From positions 1 to 64,000 of the forward strand of contig NZ_MIES01000026.1 of NCBI RefSeq assembly GCF_003054965.1: 64,000 nt of DNA, given 5' to 3'. Each line of letters begins with the position of its first letter. Positions within the stretch are counted from its first letter, which is position 1. Under the pieces are notes generated by a model, which searched no databases, had not been told where the DNA came from, and worked only from the letters and a program-made list of their open reading frames with translations. A program made the position numbers and the translations under genes. Origin of the DNA: Saccharospirillum sp. MSK14-1 (GTDB lineage Bacteria; Pseudomonadota; Gammaproteobacteria; Pseudomonadales; Natronospirillaceae). Positions 1 through 8,889 of this stretch are shown here, piece by piece.

Positions 1-151
1 GCTATCCCCAACTACCGGGCAGATTCCTACGCGTTACTCACCCGTCCGCCGCTCGACGCCTCCTAGCAAGCTAGGATCGTTTCCGCTCGACTTGCATGTG
101 TTAGGCCTGCCGCCAGCGTTCAATCTGAGCCATGATCAAACTCTTCAGTTT
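1..151 (-). rRNA. rrs: 16S ribosomal RNA, 5' end only
   Basis: Read on the minus strand, this is the start of a bacterial 16S rRNA. The conserved GAGTTTGATCATGGCTCAG block lies just inside the 5' end, followed by AACGCTGGCGGCAGGCCTAACACATGCAAG and GGCGGACGGGTGAGTAACGCG in order. The mature 5' end is placed at 151 by alignment with the E. coli start (AAAYTGAAGAG). The gene runs off the left edge, so about 90 percent of it is missing, and whatever follows it in the rrn operon cannot be seen. The short V1 stem-loop around 61-90 is intact. Confidence 0.97.
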
Positions 152-208
152 AAAGTCTGGCAAACCATCCGAAGACAATCCGCCTTTACTCATGACTCGT
201 TCGCAAGC

Positions 209-230
209 TGAAACTCCCTAAAGAGTTTCA
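209..230 (-). promoter_or_regulatory. rrn leader hairpin
   Basis: A perfect 8-bp inverted repeat (TGAAACTC / GAGTTTCA, 6-nt loop) lies between the boxA-like site and the mature 16S 5' end. A second small hairpin (TCAGAA / TTCTGA) lies at 238-251. Both would form in the rRNA leader transcript. Leader stems of this kind take part in antitermination or in RNase III and maturation processing in other rrn operons; the role here is inferred. Confidence 0.45.
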
Positions 231-334
231 ACGCCTCTCAGAATTTTCTGACAGGTCACTTGTCGATCGAGTTTGCCTCGAAAGGCATATAGGTCGACCC
301 ACAAGCGCCCACACGAATTACTTGATTCCAATAC

Positions 335-346
335 TGTTAAAGATCA
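335..346 (-). promoter_or_regulatory. boxA-like antitermination site of the rrn leader
   Basis: The minus strand reads TGATCTTTAACA, close to the E. coli rrn boxA TGCTCTTTAACA. It lies about 35-45 nt downstream of the expected P2 start and well upstream of 16S, where NusB/NusE-binding boxA sites are found in rrn leaders. This supports the rrn promoter calls. Confidence 0.7.
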
Positions 347-385
347 ACGAGCCGCGCTGTTGGCGCTCGTTTAAGCGAGGCGCGT

Positions 386-414
386 ATTCTACGCCTGCGC
401 CGCACCCTGTCAAC
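386..414 (-). promoter_or_regulatory. rrn promoter P2
   Basis: On the minus strand, TTGACA (409-414), a 16-bp spacer and TAGAAT (386-391). A GC-rich discriminator (ACGCGCC) follows, as in rRNA promoters under stringent control. The sequence just upstream (415-440) is AT-rich and resembles an UP element. The expected start is near 379. It lies about 129 bp downstream of P1, similar to the P1-P2 spacing in E. coli rrn operons. Confidence 0.85.
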
Positions 415-514
415 TCTAATTTGCAAAATTCGTTTAGGAATCAGCTTGTTAGCGGCGCGCTCTTCGAAGACTCGAACAGCGCTTCAGGATGGCTGTCGGT
501 GACAGCGGAGGCGC

Positions 515-542
515 ATTATAGAGATGGACTTGGTGCTGTCAA
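515..542 (-). promoter_or_regulatory. rrn promoter P1
   Basis: On the minus strand, a perfect TTGACA (537-542), a 16-bp spacer and a perfect TATAAT (515-520), followed by a GCGCC discriminator. The -35 box begins only about 14 bp after the sspB stop codon, and no terminator is seen between sspB and this promoter. Confidence 0.88.
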
Positions 543-556
543 GGACGCGATTGCGC

Positions 557-964
557 TTATTTCACCACTTTCAAAGATGGCTTTTTGGCGCCACTGTCTT
601 TCTGACCTTTCAGGTCTTCCGGAGCTGAGGGTGGCGGCTCGGTTGGTTCTTCGATATCGAAGCCCATACCCTGGCCATTTTCTTTGGCAAAAATGGCCAT
701 GACCGCTCCCATCGGCACCCGGATCAAGGTCGGAACCCCACCGAAACGCGCACTGAATTCGATCCAACGGTTATCGATGGCCAGCTCACGCACCGCTGTC
801 GGTGAAACATTGAGCGTTATCTGACCGTCACGAACAAACTGCACCGGCACTTCCACGCCAGGGTAGTCTGCCGCAACAACCAAATAGGGGGTGCAGTCAT
901 TATCCAGCACCCACTGATGGATGGCTCGAACCATGTAAGGCTTGTTCGAAGTCATCTCACTCAT
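557..964 (-). CDS. sspB: Stringent starvation protein B, ClpXP specificity adaptor
   Basis: 135 aa. SspB is a cytoplasmic dimeric adaptor that delivers ssrA-tagged and other substrates to the ClpXP protease. The N-terminal ~110 residues match the SspB fold (NKPYMVRAIHQWVLDN start, then the PVQFVRDGQI..LNVS strand region). A proline- and charge-rich linker follows, and the protein ends in KKPSLKVVK, which matches the ClpX-binding XB tail of E. coli SspB (PALRVVK). It lies 2 bp after sspA on the same strand, so the two are co-transcribed. Length is shorter than the 165-aa E. coli protein because the linker is shorter. Confidence 0.95.
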   Translation of the reverse strand: MSEMTSNKPYMVRAIHQWVLDNDCTPYLVVAADYPGVEVPVQFVRDGQITLNVSPTAVRELAIDNRWIEFSARFGGVPTLIRVPMGAVMAIFAKENGQGMGFDIEEPTEPPPSAPEDLKGQKDSGAKKPSLKVVK

Positions 965-966
965 GA

Positions 967-1596
967 TCAGTCCCGCATTTCCTGTTCAATCTCAGACAGA
1001 CTGACCTGGAAAGATTCACGCGCAAACAAACGCTCCATGTATTGCAGCATGCTCTTGCATTGCTTCTCTGGCAGTTCGATACCCAGCGCCGGCAGGCGCC
1101 ACAGAATCGGGGCAACACAGCAGTCGACCAGCGTAAACTCTTCATTCATGAAGTAATCGTACTGCTGGAAAACCGGCTCCATGGCGATCAGGTTTTCACG
1201 CAATTCTTTGCGCGCCTTCGTCACACTATCTTTGCTCTTAGCCGCAACGATGGCATCAACTTTGTCACACCATTCACGCTGAATCTGAGCGATGTATTGG
1301 CGGCTACTGGCACGAGCCACCGGATAGACGGGCAACAACGGGGGATGTGGAAAACGCTCGTCGAGGTACTCCATCATCACATAATGTTCGTACAAGACCA
1401 GATCACGATCGTGCAAAACAGGCAGAGTATTGTAAGGGTTGATGTCCAACACCTCTTCAGGAATGTCTTCCGGGTCGACATCTTTGATGTCAACTGACAC
1501 ACCTTTTTCAGCCAGAACGATGCGAACACGATGGCTATATTGGCTGGCTGGATCAGAATAAAAGGTCATGGAAGAACGCTTGGCAACAACGCCCAT
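967..1596 (-). CDS. sspA: Stringent starvation protein A, GST-fold RNA polymerase-associated protein
   Basis: 209 aa. SspA binds RNA polymerase and remodels transcription during starvation. It has the thioredoxin-like N-terminal part (SQYSHRVRIVLAEKG) and C-terminal helical part of glutathione S-transferases but is not expected to be an active transferase. The conserved surface motif FPHPPLLPVYP is present; PHP is known to be needed for contact with polymerase. The start at 1596 is supported by a GAGGAGAG ribosome-binding site. It forms an operon with sspB, downstream of petABC and separated from petC by a terminator. Confidence 0.95.
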   Translation of the reverse strand: MGVVAKRSSMTFYSDPASQYSHRVRIVLAEKGVSVDIKDVDPEDIPEEVLDINPYNTLPVLHDRDLVLYEHYVMMEYLDERFPHPPLLPVYPVARASSRQYIAQIQREWCDKVDAIVAAKSKDSVTKARKELRENLIAMEPVFQQYDYFMNEEFTLVDCCVAPILWRLPALGIELPEKQCKSMLQYMERLFARESFQVSLSEIEQEMRD

Positions 1597-1636
1597 CAGG
1601 TACTCTCCTCGATGCTAAAAACACCCTAGTGAAGAC

Positions 1637-1662
1637 AAAACAAGCGCGGACAAGCCGCGCTT
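1637..1662 (-). terminator. Rho-independent terminator after petC
   Basis: Minus-strand hairpin with an 8-bp GC-rich stem (AAGCGCGG / CCGCGCTT, 1642-1649 with 1655-1662), followed by TTTTG. It lies between the petC stop and the sspA start, so it ends the petABC transcript. Confidence 0.7.
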
Positions 1663-1694
1663 TGCAATCAATAACTTTTTAACGAAGGCTGGAA

Positions 1695-2456
1695 TTAATG
1701 GATGTCTTTCCAGAGCTCGCGATACAACAGCTGAGCAATCACCAGGAAGACGGCCAGGAAAGCAAACACCATCCAGCCGATGCGTTCGCGGTCTTTTTTG
1801 AACGGCTCTCCAGTGTATTCCAGGAAGTTAACCAGATCGTAAACCGCTTCGTCATATTCAGACTGGTTCATCGATCCTTCAACTTCGTAGTGCTCACATC
1901 CACCTTCGGTGATGGTCTGGCCAGTCAGCGGATCAAAACGCTTATCGCTGACGGGATGCGGCGCTTCAGCACATAAACCCTGCAGCTCCATCAATACGTG
2001 CGGCATGCCGACGTTATTAAAGCGGACGTTATTGACACCCATTGGACGGCTTTCATCTTTATAGAAACCACGCAAATAGGTGTATAACCAATCCGGACCA
2101 CGAACACGAGCAACAAGCGTCAAATCAGGCGGGGCAGAACCGAACCAGGCTTTACCATCGTCTTCGCTCATGGAGTTCTCCATCAGCGAACCAAAACTTG
2201 CGTCAGTAAAGACCAAGTTCTCCATCAAAATATCTTCAGGAATATCCAGATCCGTAGCCATCCGATTATAGCGAGCATGCTCCAGCGAGTGACAACCCAT
2301 ACAGTAGTTCATGTACAACTGGGCACCGCGCTGCAATGACGGCTTGTTAGTGACGTCTGTTTTGATGTGGTCAAGAAACAGATCTTCGCCACCAGCCGAC
2401 AGGGCCATCATTGGCAACAAGCCAACAAAGAGAGACAACAAAATTTTCTTCATCAT
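1695..2456 (-). CDS. petC: Ubiquinol-cytochrome c reductase, cytochrome c1 subunit
   Basis: About 253 aa. Membrane-anchored c-type cytochrome of the bc1 complex that passes electrons from the Rieske protein to soluble cytochrome c. An N-terminal signal peptide (KKILLSLFVGLLPMMALSA) is followed by the covalent heme motif CMGCH near residue 56. A single C-terminal membrane segment (IGWMVFAFLAVFLVIAQLLY) ends the protein. The start at the tandem ATGATG (2456 or 2453) is chosen because a GGAGAGGG ribosome-binding site sits just upstream and it overlaps the petB stop. An upstream in-frame extension has no such support. Confidence 0.95.
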   Translation of the reverse strand: MMKKILLSLFVGLLPMMALSAGGEDLFLDHIKTDVTNKPSLQRGAQLYMNYCMGCHSLEHARYNRMATDLDIPEDILMENLVFTDASFGSLMENSMSEDDGKAWFGSAPPDLTLVARVRGPDWLYTYLRGFYKDESRPMGVNNVRFNNVGMPHVLMELQGLCAEAPHPVSDKRFDPLTGQTITEGGCEHYEVEGSMNQSEYDEAVYDLVNFLEYTGEPFKKDRERIGWMVFAFLAVFLVIAQLLYRELWKDIH

Positions 2457-3682
2457 TCTGGCACCCTCTCCGGCACAGGCTTTGTCGACTCCCAACGCGT
2501 ATAAAACGGCATCAGAAGGAAAAAGGCGAAATAGATTACAGCAAAGAAGCGAGCCAGCCATGTGTTCTTAACATCAGCCTCCATGCCGCCAAGAGCAGAC
2601 AGGGCAATAAAGGATAAAGCAAACAGAATAACGGCTATTTTGCTGTACCAACCTTTATACCGCCAAGAACGGACCGGGCTTCGGTCCAGCCAAGGCAGGA
2701 TAAACAACAGAGCTATGGCCGCGCCCATGGCAACAACACCTAACAACTTATCAGGCACCGCTCTCAAGATGGAGTAGAAAGCACCGTAATACCAGGTTGG
2801 TGCGATATGCTCAGGTGTCTTCAAAGGATTAGCTGCTTCGAAGTTCGCGTGTTCCAGGAAGTAACCGCCACCTTCTGGGAAAAAGAAGAGCACACCACAG
2901 AAAACGAACAAGAAGATTATAATCATCGGAAGCTTGCCGATGGTGAAGTAAGGATGGAACGGAATCCCATCCAAAGGACGACCCTTGTCATCCATATGCT
3001 TCTTGATATCGATACCGTCAGGGTTATTCGAACCCACCTCATGCAGCGCCAGTACGTGCAATACCACCAGCAAAACCAGCACTAATGGCACCGCAATGAC
3101 ATGCAACGCAAAGAAACGATTCAGGGTAATACCCGAGATCAGGAAGTCACCGCGAATCCATTCAGTCAACCCATCACCGATGACGGGAATAGCACCAAAC
3201 AGGGAGATGATTACCTGGGCACCCCAATAGGACATTTGCCCCCATGGCAAAACATATCCCATGAAACCCTCAGCCATCATCGCCAAGTAGACGAACATAC
3301 CAAACACCCAAATCAGTTCCCGTGGTTTTTGGTACGAGCCATACATAATGCCCCGGAACATGTGCAGGTATACGACGATAAAAAAGAAGGAAGCTCCCGT
3401 AGAGTGCATATAACGGATTATCCACCCAGAGCCACCTGCCAAATCACGCATGCCGGCTTCAACAGCATGAAAAGCTTCAGCCGTGCTTGGAACATAAATC
3501 ATGGTTAGCCAAATCCCAGTCAAAATTTGATTGACCAGCATCAACATGGCTAAAAGACCAAACACATACCACCAGTTCAAATTTTTGGGGGCATAGTACT
3601 TGGACATGTGTTTTTCATAGGCACTGGTAACCGGTAAACGCCGGTCAATCCACTGCATTACAGCGGGCTTACTAGTACTCAT
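2453..3682 (-). CDS. petB: Ubiquinol-cytochrome c reductase, cytochrome b subunit
   Basis: 409 aa, integral membrane subunit of the bc1 complex carrying hemes bL and bH and both quinone sites. About eight membrane helices are visible. The four heme-ligand histidines correspond to H93 and H107 (helix B) and H194 and H209 (helix D). The Qo-site motif usually written PEWY reads PTWY here (residues 295-298). The start overlaps the petA stop by one base and the end overlaps petC, so the three subunits are translationally coupled. Confidence 0.97.
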   Translation of the reverse strand: MSTSKPAVMQWIDRRLPVTSAYEKHMSKYYAPKNLNWWYVFGLLAMLMLVNQILTGIWLTMIYVPSTAEAFHAVEAGMRDLAGGSGWIIRYMHSTGASFFFIVVYLHMFRGIMYGSYQKPRELIWVFGMFVYLAMMAEGFMGYVLPWGQMSYWGAQVIISLFGAIPVIGDGLTEWIRGDFLISGITLNRFFALHVIAVPLVLVLLVVLHVLALHEVGSNNPDGIDIKKHMDDKGRPLDGIPFHPYFTIGKLPMIIIFLFVFCGVLFFFPEGGGYFLEHANFEAANPLKTPEHIAPTWYYGAFYSILRAVPDKLLGVVAMGAAIALLFILPWLDRSPVRSWRYKGWYSKIAVILFALSFIALSALGGMEADVKNTWLARFFAVIYFAFFLLMPFYTRWESTKPVPERVPE

Positions 3683-4275
3683 CAGGCGGCCTCCTCACCA
3701 ACAGTCAAAACGGTGCCATCAATGCGATGGGGCGGCACCACCAGATTGGTCGGCGCTGGCACACCACGGAATACGCGACCCGCCAGATCGAAGCGAGAGC
3801 CATGACAAGGACAGAAGAACCCACCCATCCAGTTTTCATCAAACGGCTGAGGCTCTACTTCTGGACGAAACTGTGGCGAACAGCCCAAGTGTGTACAGAC
3901 GCCTTCGAGCACCAGCAGATCGTCCGAAAGCGAGCGCAAGATGTTTTGCGCATATTCCGGCTGCTGCGAAGCAACTTCAGACTGAGGATCAGACAGACGG
4001 CTCATGAACGCATCTTGTTGCAGGTTTTCAATCATGGTCTCAGTGCGACGCACGACGAAAATAGGCTTTCCTCGCCACTCTACAGTCCGTATCTCACCGG
4101 CTTCCAGCGTACCAATATCGACGCTCACGGGCGCGCCAACGGCTTTGGCTTTCTCACTGGGGTACCAGGATTTGACGAAAGGGGTTGCGACTCCCACTGC
4201 ACCCGCAGCGCCCATGGCACCTGCGGCAATGTAGAGAAAGCGGCGCCGACCCTGATTTACGCCGTCTTGCGTCAT
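3682..4275 (-). CDS. petA: Ubiquinol-cytochrome c reductase, Rieske iron-sulfur subunit
   Basis: 197 aa. Carries the 2Fe-2S centre that takes electrons from ubiquinol at the Qo site. The N-terminus has a twin-arginine-like RRRFL followed by one hydrophobic anchor (IAAGAMGAAGAVGVATPF). The cluster-binding boxes CTHLGC (127-132) and CPCHGS (155-160) are both intact. The ATG at 4275 is chosen because AGGACC lies just upstream and the protein then matches the usual family length. First gene of the petABC operon, with its own promoter. Confidence 0.96.
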   Translation of the reverse strand: MTQDGVNQGRRRFLYIAAGAMGAAGAVGVATPFVKSWYPSEKAKAVGAPVSVDIGTLEAGEIRTVEWRGKPIFVVRRTETMIENLQQDAFMSRLSDPQSEVASQQPEYAQNILRSLSDDLLVLEGVCTHLGCSPQFRPEVEPQPFDENWMGGFFCPCHGSRFDLAGRVFRGVPAPTNLVVPPHRIDGTVLTVGEEAA

Positions 4276-4334
4276 TATTAGGTCCTCTGTCTGAAGGTAG
4301 TGTAGTACTGGGCAGATGCCACAAAATGGAGGGA

Positions 4335-4363
4335 ATACTAAAGAATTACGCCTTCTGTGACAA
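4335..4363 (-). promoter_or_regulatory. Promoter of the petABC operon
   Basis: Minus strand TTGTCA (4358-4363), 17-bp spacer, TAGTAT (4335-4340). It lies between the rpsI terminator and petA. The expected start near 4328 gives a leader of about 50 nt. Confidence 0.7.
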
Positions 4364-4439
4364 GAAAACCCTTCGCCGAACAAGGGTATACAAAAGCCGC
4401 ATAAACATTGCTGCAGCCCCCGTCAGGCGCTGGCTGCAA

Positions 4440-4466
4440 ACAAAAACGCCCGGCATGAGCCGGGCG
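4440..4466 (-). terminator. Rho-independent terminator after rpsI
   Basis: Minus-strand hairpin CGCCCGGC / GCCGGGCG (4459-4466 with 4447-4454) with a 4-nt loop, followed directly by GTTTTTG. It separates the ribosomal protein genes from petABC. Confidence 0.85.
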
Positions 4467-4488
4467 CTTGTACAGTCCACCAACGCGA

Positions 4489-4884
4489 TTAACGCTTGGA
4501 GTACTGAGGACGCTTACGCGCTTTGTGCAGACCGATTTTCTTACGCTCGACCATACGGGCGTCGCGAGTTACGTAACCCGCAGCACGCAGCGGCTTGCGC
4601 AGATTTTCGTCATAAGCGATCAGAGCACGAGTAATGCCGTGGCGAATCGCACCGGCCTGACCGTTGGCACCGCCACCGGAAACGCTGATAACAACGTCGA
4701 ACTTATCGGTCATTTCGACCAGTTCCAGCGGCTGACGCACGATCATGCGTGATGTTTCGCGGCCGAAGTACTCTTCCAGCGAACGCTTGTTGATGCGAAT
4801 GTCGCCGTTGCCGGGGCGCAGGTATACGCGCGCGGCAGAGGTTTTGCGGCGACCGGTACCGTAGTTTTGCTGAATGGCTGTCAT
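4489..4884 (-). CDS. rpsI: 30S ribosomal protein S9
   Basis: 131 aa, full length. Contains the S9 signature with [19 protein letters not shown] and ends in the basic tail RKRPQYSKR, which reaches the P-site tRNA in the 30S subunit. It follows rplM by 11 bp in the standard rplM-rpsI operon and is closed by a strong terminator. Confidence 0.98.
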   Translation of the reverse strand: MTAIQQNYGTGRRKTSAARVYLRPGNGDIRINKRSLEEYFGRETSRMIVRQPLELVEMTDKFDVVISVSGGGANGQAGAIRHGITRALIAYDENLRKPLRAAGYVTRDARMVERKKIGLHKARKRPQYSKR

Positions 4885-4895
4885 GATGCTCCCCG

Positions 4896-5324
4896 TTAAA
4901 TCTTCAGTTCTTTCGGCTGCTGAGCAGTATGCGGATGTTCAGTACCGGCATACACCTTCAGCTTCTTCAGCATGGTCCGACCCAGCGGTGTGCGGGGGAT
5001 CATACCTTTAACGGCCAACTCGATGATTTGCTCAGGCTTGTGATCAACCATCTTGTTGAAGCTCATGGACTTCAGGCCACCCGGATAACCAGTGTGACGG
5101 TAATACATCTTCTGGCTCGCTTTACGACCGGTCACAGCCACTTTCTCAGCGTTGACCACGACGATGTAATCGCCAGTGTCGACGTTCGGCGTGAACTCGG
5201 CTTTGTGCTTACCGCGCAGACGACGAGCAATTTCTGTGGCCAAACGGCCCAAGGTCAGACCGTCAGCGTCGACAACGTACCAGTCGCGCTTCACTTCTGC
5301 CGGTTTTGCTACAAATGTTTTCAT
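4896..5324 (-). CDS. rplM: 50S ribosomal protein L13
   Basis: 142 aa, the same length as E. coli L13. The N-terminus [21 protein letters not shown] and the motifs [17 protein letters not shown] and [15 protein letters not shown] are characteristic. First gene of the rplM-rpsI operon, behind its own promoter with a leader of about 60 nt. In E. coli L13 represses its own operon through the leader; no matching structure was verified here. Confidence 0.98.
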   Translation of the reverse strand: MKTFVAKPAEVKRDWYVVDADGLTLGRLATEIARRLRGKHKAEFTPNVDTGDYIVVVNAEKVAVTGRKASQKMYYRHTGYPGGLKSMSFNKMVDHKPEQIIELAVKGMIPRTPLGRTMLKKLKVYAGTEHPHTAQQPKELKI

Positions 5325-5390
5325 CTTAGTCTCTTAACTCCGCCATGTAAGTGGGGGCTCAGGGGAAGTTAATCCAGAATGAGGGCGCGG

Positions 5391-5419
5391 ATCATATATA
5401 AGATGCAGGACTGGAGCAA
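5391..5419 (-). promoter_or_regulatory. Promoter of rplM-rpsI
   Basis: Minus strand TTGCTC (5414-5419), 17-bp spacer, TATGAT (5391-5396), with the GC-rich discriminator CCGCGCC typical of ribosomal protein and rRNA promoters under stringent control. It lies between the small membrane protein gene and rplM. Confidence 0.75.
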
Positions 5420-5446
5420 GCCTTTTTAGCGGGCCAAATCCAGTTT

Positions 5447-5767
5447 TCACCGATAGCGTTCAGGCGCTTGCATCTGCGACAAGCCATAACCCAAAGCGCC
5501 CATGCAACAGCAGGCCGTAAACAGCAAGCCAAAGGTGGCTCCATTAATGCCCGGTGCGGTGATATCGGGGACGCCAAAGCGACTGACGCCCCAAAAATAG
5601 GCCAGGCTCGAAAACAGGAAAGTCAGAATGAGCATCACGACCACCAGATAACCTTTGGCATCGTAAGCCGACACTCGCCCATCACTCACCAGGGACTGCA
5701 AACCCAGGACCGCAGCGCTACCGCCGCCTGCGTTAATCAGCAACAACCCCAGTAAATAGACGATCAT
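5447..5767 (-). CDS. Small membrane protein, function unknown
   Basis: 106 aa. Three hydrophobic segments are visible: residues 2-26, about 41-60, and about 77-96 (GATFGLLFTACCCMGALGYGL), the last with three adjacent cysteines. A strong GGAGGAAG ribosome-binding site sits a few bases before the ATG. The gene fits between prfC and rplM on the same strand, 36 bp after prfC. I do not recognise the family. Its length, ribosome-binding site and consistently hydrophobic composition argue for a real inner-membrane protein. Confidence 0.7.
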   Translation of the reverse strand: MIVYLLGLLLINAGGGSAAVLGLQSLVSDGRVSAYDAKGYLVVVMLILTFLFSSLAYFWGVSRFGVPDITAPGINGATFGLLFTACCCMGALGYGLSQMQAPERYR

Positions 5768-5803
5768 GCATCTTCCTCCAAACTTTCTCGTTTAAGCCGA
5801 CAC

Positions 5804-7390
5804 TCAGTGTTCGCGCGTTTTACGGAAACCGATCTCCGGGTGCCGCTCCTGCGCCATCTGCAAATTCACCATGGTCGGGGCGATGTACGTCAGGTTATCG
5901 CCGCCATCCAGTGCCAGGTTGTCATGGGCTTTATCACGGAACTGCTCAAGCTGACGCTCGTCCGGCGCTTCCACCCAGCGCGCGGTAGCAACACTGATGG
6001 GTTCGTAGACCGCCTCGACTTTATATTCGCTTTTCAAACGCTGTGCCACGACATCAAACTGTAGCAGACCCACGGCACCGACAATCAAATCATTGTTTTT
6101 CAGTGGGCGGAATACTTGCACCGCACCTTCTTCAGACAACTGTAGCAAACCCTTCTGCAGCTGTTTGGCTTTGAGCGGATCTTTTAGTCGAATGCGGCGA
6201 AACAATTCCGGTGCAAAGTTGGGAATGCCGCTGAACTTAATCTCTTCACCCTGAGTGAAGGTATCGCCAATCTGAATGGTGCCATGATTGTGCAGGCCGA
6301 TGATATCGCCGGCCCAAGCTTCTTCGACAGCCGCCCGATCGCCCGCCAGGAATGTCAGCGCATCGGAAACGCGCACGTCACGGCCGAGCCGGACCTGACG
6401 CATCTTCATGCCTTTTTCGTACTTTCCGGACACAATACGCAAGAAGGCAACACGGTCGCGATGGTTCGGATCCATATTCGCCTGAATCTTGAACACAAAT
6501 CCTGAGAAAGCGTCTTCCTCGGCAGTGACTTCACGTTGGTCAGTCGCACGCGGCTGCGGTGTTGGTGCCCACTGAATCAGGCCATCGAGCATATGGTCCA
6601 CGCCAAAGTTACCCAGCGCCGTGCCGAAATACACCGGTGTCAGCTGACCCGCCAGAAACTCTTCCAAATCGAAAGGGTTCGCTGCCGCTTTGAGCAATTC
6701 AATTTCATCGCGCAGTTCATCGGCATACCCATCCAAGGCGGCATCCAACTCCGGATTATCGAGCCCTTTGATCACCCGACGTTCAGTGATGGTATGACCA
6801 AAACCGCTTTGGTAAAGAATGACTTCGTCGTTCAGCAGATGGTAGACACCTTTAAATTGCTTACCTTGCCCGATAGGCCAAGTAATTGGCGCACAGCTGA
6901 TCTTAAGAATGTTTTCGACTTCATCCATCAGCTCGATGGGGTCGCGAATATCGCGGTCGAGCTTATTCATAAACGTCAGCACAGGCGTTTCGCGCATGCG
7001 TGCGACGTCCATCAGCTTAATGGTGCGATCCTCCACACCCTTGGCCGCATCAATCACCATCAAACAGGAGTCGACCGCCGTTAAGGTGCGATAGGTGTCT
7101 TCTGAGAAGTCTTCGTGCCCGGGTGTATCCAGCAGATTGACCAGCTTGTCGTGATAAGGGAACTGCATCACCGAGGTGGTAATGGAAATACCCCGGTCTT
7201 TTTCCATTTCCATCCAGTCGGACTTGGCATGCTGGCCCGATTTTTTACCCTTAACAGTGCCTGCCGTCTGCAACGCCTGTCCGAACAACAGCACCTTTTC
7301 AGTGATGGTGGTTTTACCCGCATCGGGGTGGGAGATGATGGCGAAGGTGTGGCGTTTGCCCACTTCGCTGGCAATTTTTGTGTCTGTCAT
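5804..7390 (-). CDS. prfC: Peptide chain release factor 3
   Basis: 528 aa GTPase that recycles RF1 and RF2 from the ribosome after peptide release. The translation-factor G domain is complete: G1 SHPDAGKTT near residue 20, the RGISITTS switch region, [14 protein letters not shown] (G3) and NKLD (G4). The EF-Tu-like domain 2 and the RF3-specific C-terminal domain follow. Length matches E. coli RF3 (529 aa). Confidence 0.97.
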   Translation of the reverse strand: MTDTKIASEVGKRHTFAIISHPDAGKTTITEKVLLFGQALQTAGTVKGKKSGQHAKSDWMEMEKDRGISITTSVMQFPYHDKLVNLLDTPGHEDFSEDTYRTLTAVDSCLMVIDAAKGVEDRTIKLMDVARMRETPVLTFMNKLDRDIRDPIELMDEVENILKISCAPITWPIGQGKQFKGVYHLLNDEVILYQSGFGHTITERRVIKGLDNPELDAALDGYADELRDEIELLKAAANPFDLEEFLAGQLTPVYFGTALGNFGVDHMLDGLIQWAPTPQPRATDQREVTAEEDAFSGFVFKIQANMDPNHRDRVAFLRIVSGKYEKGMKMRQVRLGRDVRVSDALTFLAGDRAAVEEAWAGDIIGLHNHGTIQIGDTFTQGEEIKFSGIPNFAPELFRRIRLKDPLKAKQLQKGLLQLSEEGAVQVFRPLKNNDLIVGAVGLLQFDVVAQRLKSEYKVEAVYEPISVATARWVEAPDERQLEQFRDKAHDNLALDGGDNLTYIAPTMVNLQMAQERHPEIGFRKTREH

Positions 7391-7583
7391 TGAATAAACC
7401 TGTCATGCCGTAACGACCGGAGCCGTTCAATTTGCCCAACCAGAATCCTGGCGGGACTCAGCCAGAAACCTGAGACTCATAAAAGTTGCGAACGTTGGGC
7501 TACATGGCTCACCTGCGGGTCGTAACGGGGCGGTCTGCTCTGAGTTTGGGCAGAACCGGGAATCGTGTGGTAATGCAGCCGGC

Positions 7584-7589
7584 ATTATA
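7584..7589 (-). promoter_or_regulatory. Possible -10 element upstream of prfC
   Basis: The 233-bp gap 7391-7623 contains a perfect minus-strand TATAAT at 7584-7589 but no clear -35 at 16-18 bp. If used, it would give prfC a leader of about 190 nt. Nothing else supportable was seen in this gap. Confidence 0.3.
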
Positions 7590-7623
7590 ATGATCAGCGG
7601 CCAATATTCGACCACCGCAATGC

Positions 7624-8700
7624 CTAACCAGCGATCTTGCGGACACACCACTCCAGTGGCCCGGTACGAAAACGGCGTAACCAGAACACACTGACAACAA
7701 CAGCCGCACAGCAAAACACCAGCGCGGCCAACCAGGAACACTCAACACCTTGCCCGCCCAGAAGCCCCAATGCCTCCAAGGACCCCATACCGACAATAAC
7801 GTGCGCTACGTAGAGGGTCAGAGACAGCCGGCCCGTAGCCGATAAGGCGTTTATCCACATCGCTCCGGGCTTGCGCAATGCCAACGCAATACACACCAGC
7901 AGTACCGCGGTGGCCGAGGCCGACGCGCTCAAAACGTACTGCGGTAGAGGCGGCATCATGTCGATCGAGGTCAACACCGCCAAATCGCTGCTGGGTGTGG
8001 CCGCAAATTGATCACGCACCCAGACGCCGAGCCCCCAGAAACTGCCTTCAACCATGGCCAAGACGATAACGGCGCCGATCAGTAATCGACGCCGGATGCG
8101 GGCATCGGTTAAATCACGGCGACCCAGCCACATTCCCCACAATAAAAATGCCAGCCAAGGCAGGACGGGATGAAATCCATTAAAAAACAATCGACGAATC
8201 ATCCCCAGGGGCAACCAGCTATCTTGATAGGTCAAAGATGACCAGTCCCAACCGGCCTCATAATCGAACATCAGCAACAACAGCGAGAACGCCAAGATAA
8301 CCACCGCCGCCAGCCACAACAGCGCGCGATCAGACCACACCAGAACCCAGGCGGCGAAGACAAAATACAGGCCGTAATAATGCAGAATATCGGCCGGCCA
8401 AATAGCGGTGTACGCCGAGCCAACCACGAAAAGCAGCAACCCTCTGCGCACGACACCTCGGCGCTGCTGACGGACAACACCAAACTCGGCGTGCCCACGA
8501 GCGTGAGCGGTCATCAAGCTGATGCCAATGCCCGCCAGCACCACGAACAGCGCTGACGCACGCCCCTCAAATAACAAGGCCAGGCTCAGTAACCAGTCTC
8601 GACCGTGATCGGCGCCCATAACCAGCCGGAAGTTAACCACCACCATGCCAAACAGTGCCAGCGCCCGGGCGACATCCAGTCCTTCAATGCGTTGTGTCAC
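7624..8700 (-). CDS. DUF418/YeiB-type multi-spanning membrane protein
   Basis: 358 aa with about nine to ten hydrophobic segments. The start RIEGLDVARALALFGMVVVNF is the signature of the YeiB/DUF418 family, related to heparan-alpha-glucosaminide N-acetyltransferase-like membrane acyltransferases. A C-terminal region with SATGRLSLTLYVAHVIVG is also typical. The start is a GTG at 8700 behind CAGGAG. Substrate unknown. The gene stands alone on the minus strand; the 189-bp gap 8701-8889 before the next gene shows nothing clear. Confidence 0.8.
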   Translation of the reverse strand: MTQRIEGLDVARALALFGMVVVNFRLVMGADHGRDWLLSLALLFEGRASALFVVLAGIGISLMTAHARGHAEFGVVRQQRRGVVRRGLLLFVVGSAYTAIWPADILHYYGLYFVFAAWVLVWSDRALLWLAAVVILAFSLLLLMFDYEAGWDWSSLTYQDSWLPLGMIRRLFFNGFHPVLPWLAFLLWGMWLGRRDLTDARIRRRLLIGAVIVLAMVEGSFWGLGVWVRDQFAATPSSDLAVLTSIDMMPPLPQYVLSASASATAVLLVCIALALRKPGAMWINALSATGRLSLTLYVAHVIVGMGSLEALGLLGGQGVECSWLAALVFCCAAVVVSVFWLRRFRTGPLEWCVRKIAG

Positions 8701-8889
8701 TATCGATCACTCCTGTTGGGTCCGTTCGACCATTCATGTCACCAAAGCCAGGCTCCAATCACATCGCATGGTTTATAGCTATCACTCAGCCAGTCTGTTT
8801 GAGCGCATACACCAACGCTGCAGCGATCGCGTTTAACCATCGGCCATCATAACCTTCGACCGATACTTTTCGACCGCTGCGCGCCCCTC

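Noticed and set aside
322-702. 126-codon plus-strand frame near the rrn promoters
   Set aside because: It runs across the rrn promoters and the sspB 3' end in antisense and has no family resemblance.
7427-7796. Short minus-strand frames between prfC and the DUF418 gene
   Set aside because: They overlap the 3' end of the DUF418 gene in another frame, and no ribosome-binding site or family pattern is seen.
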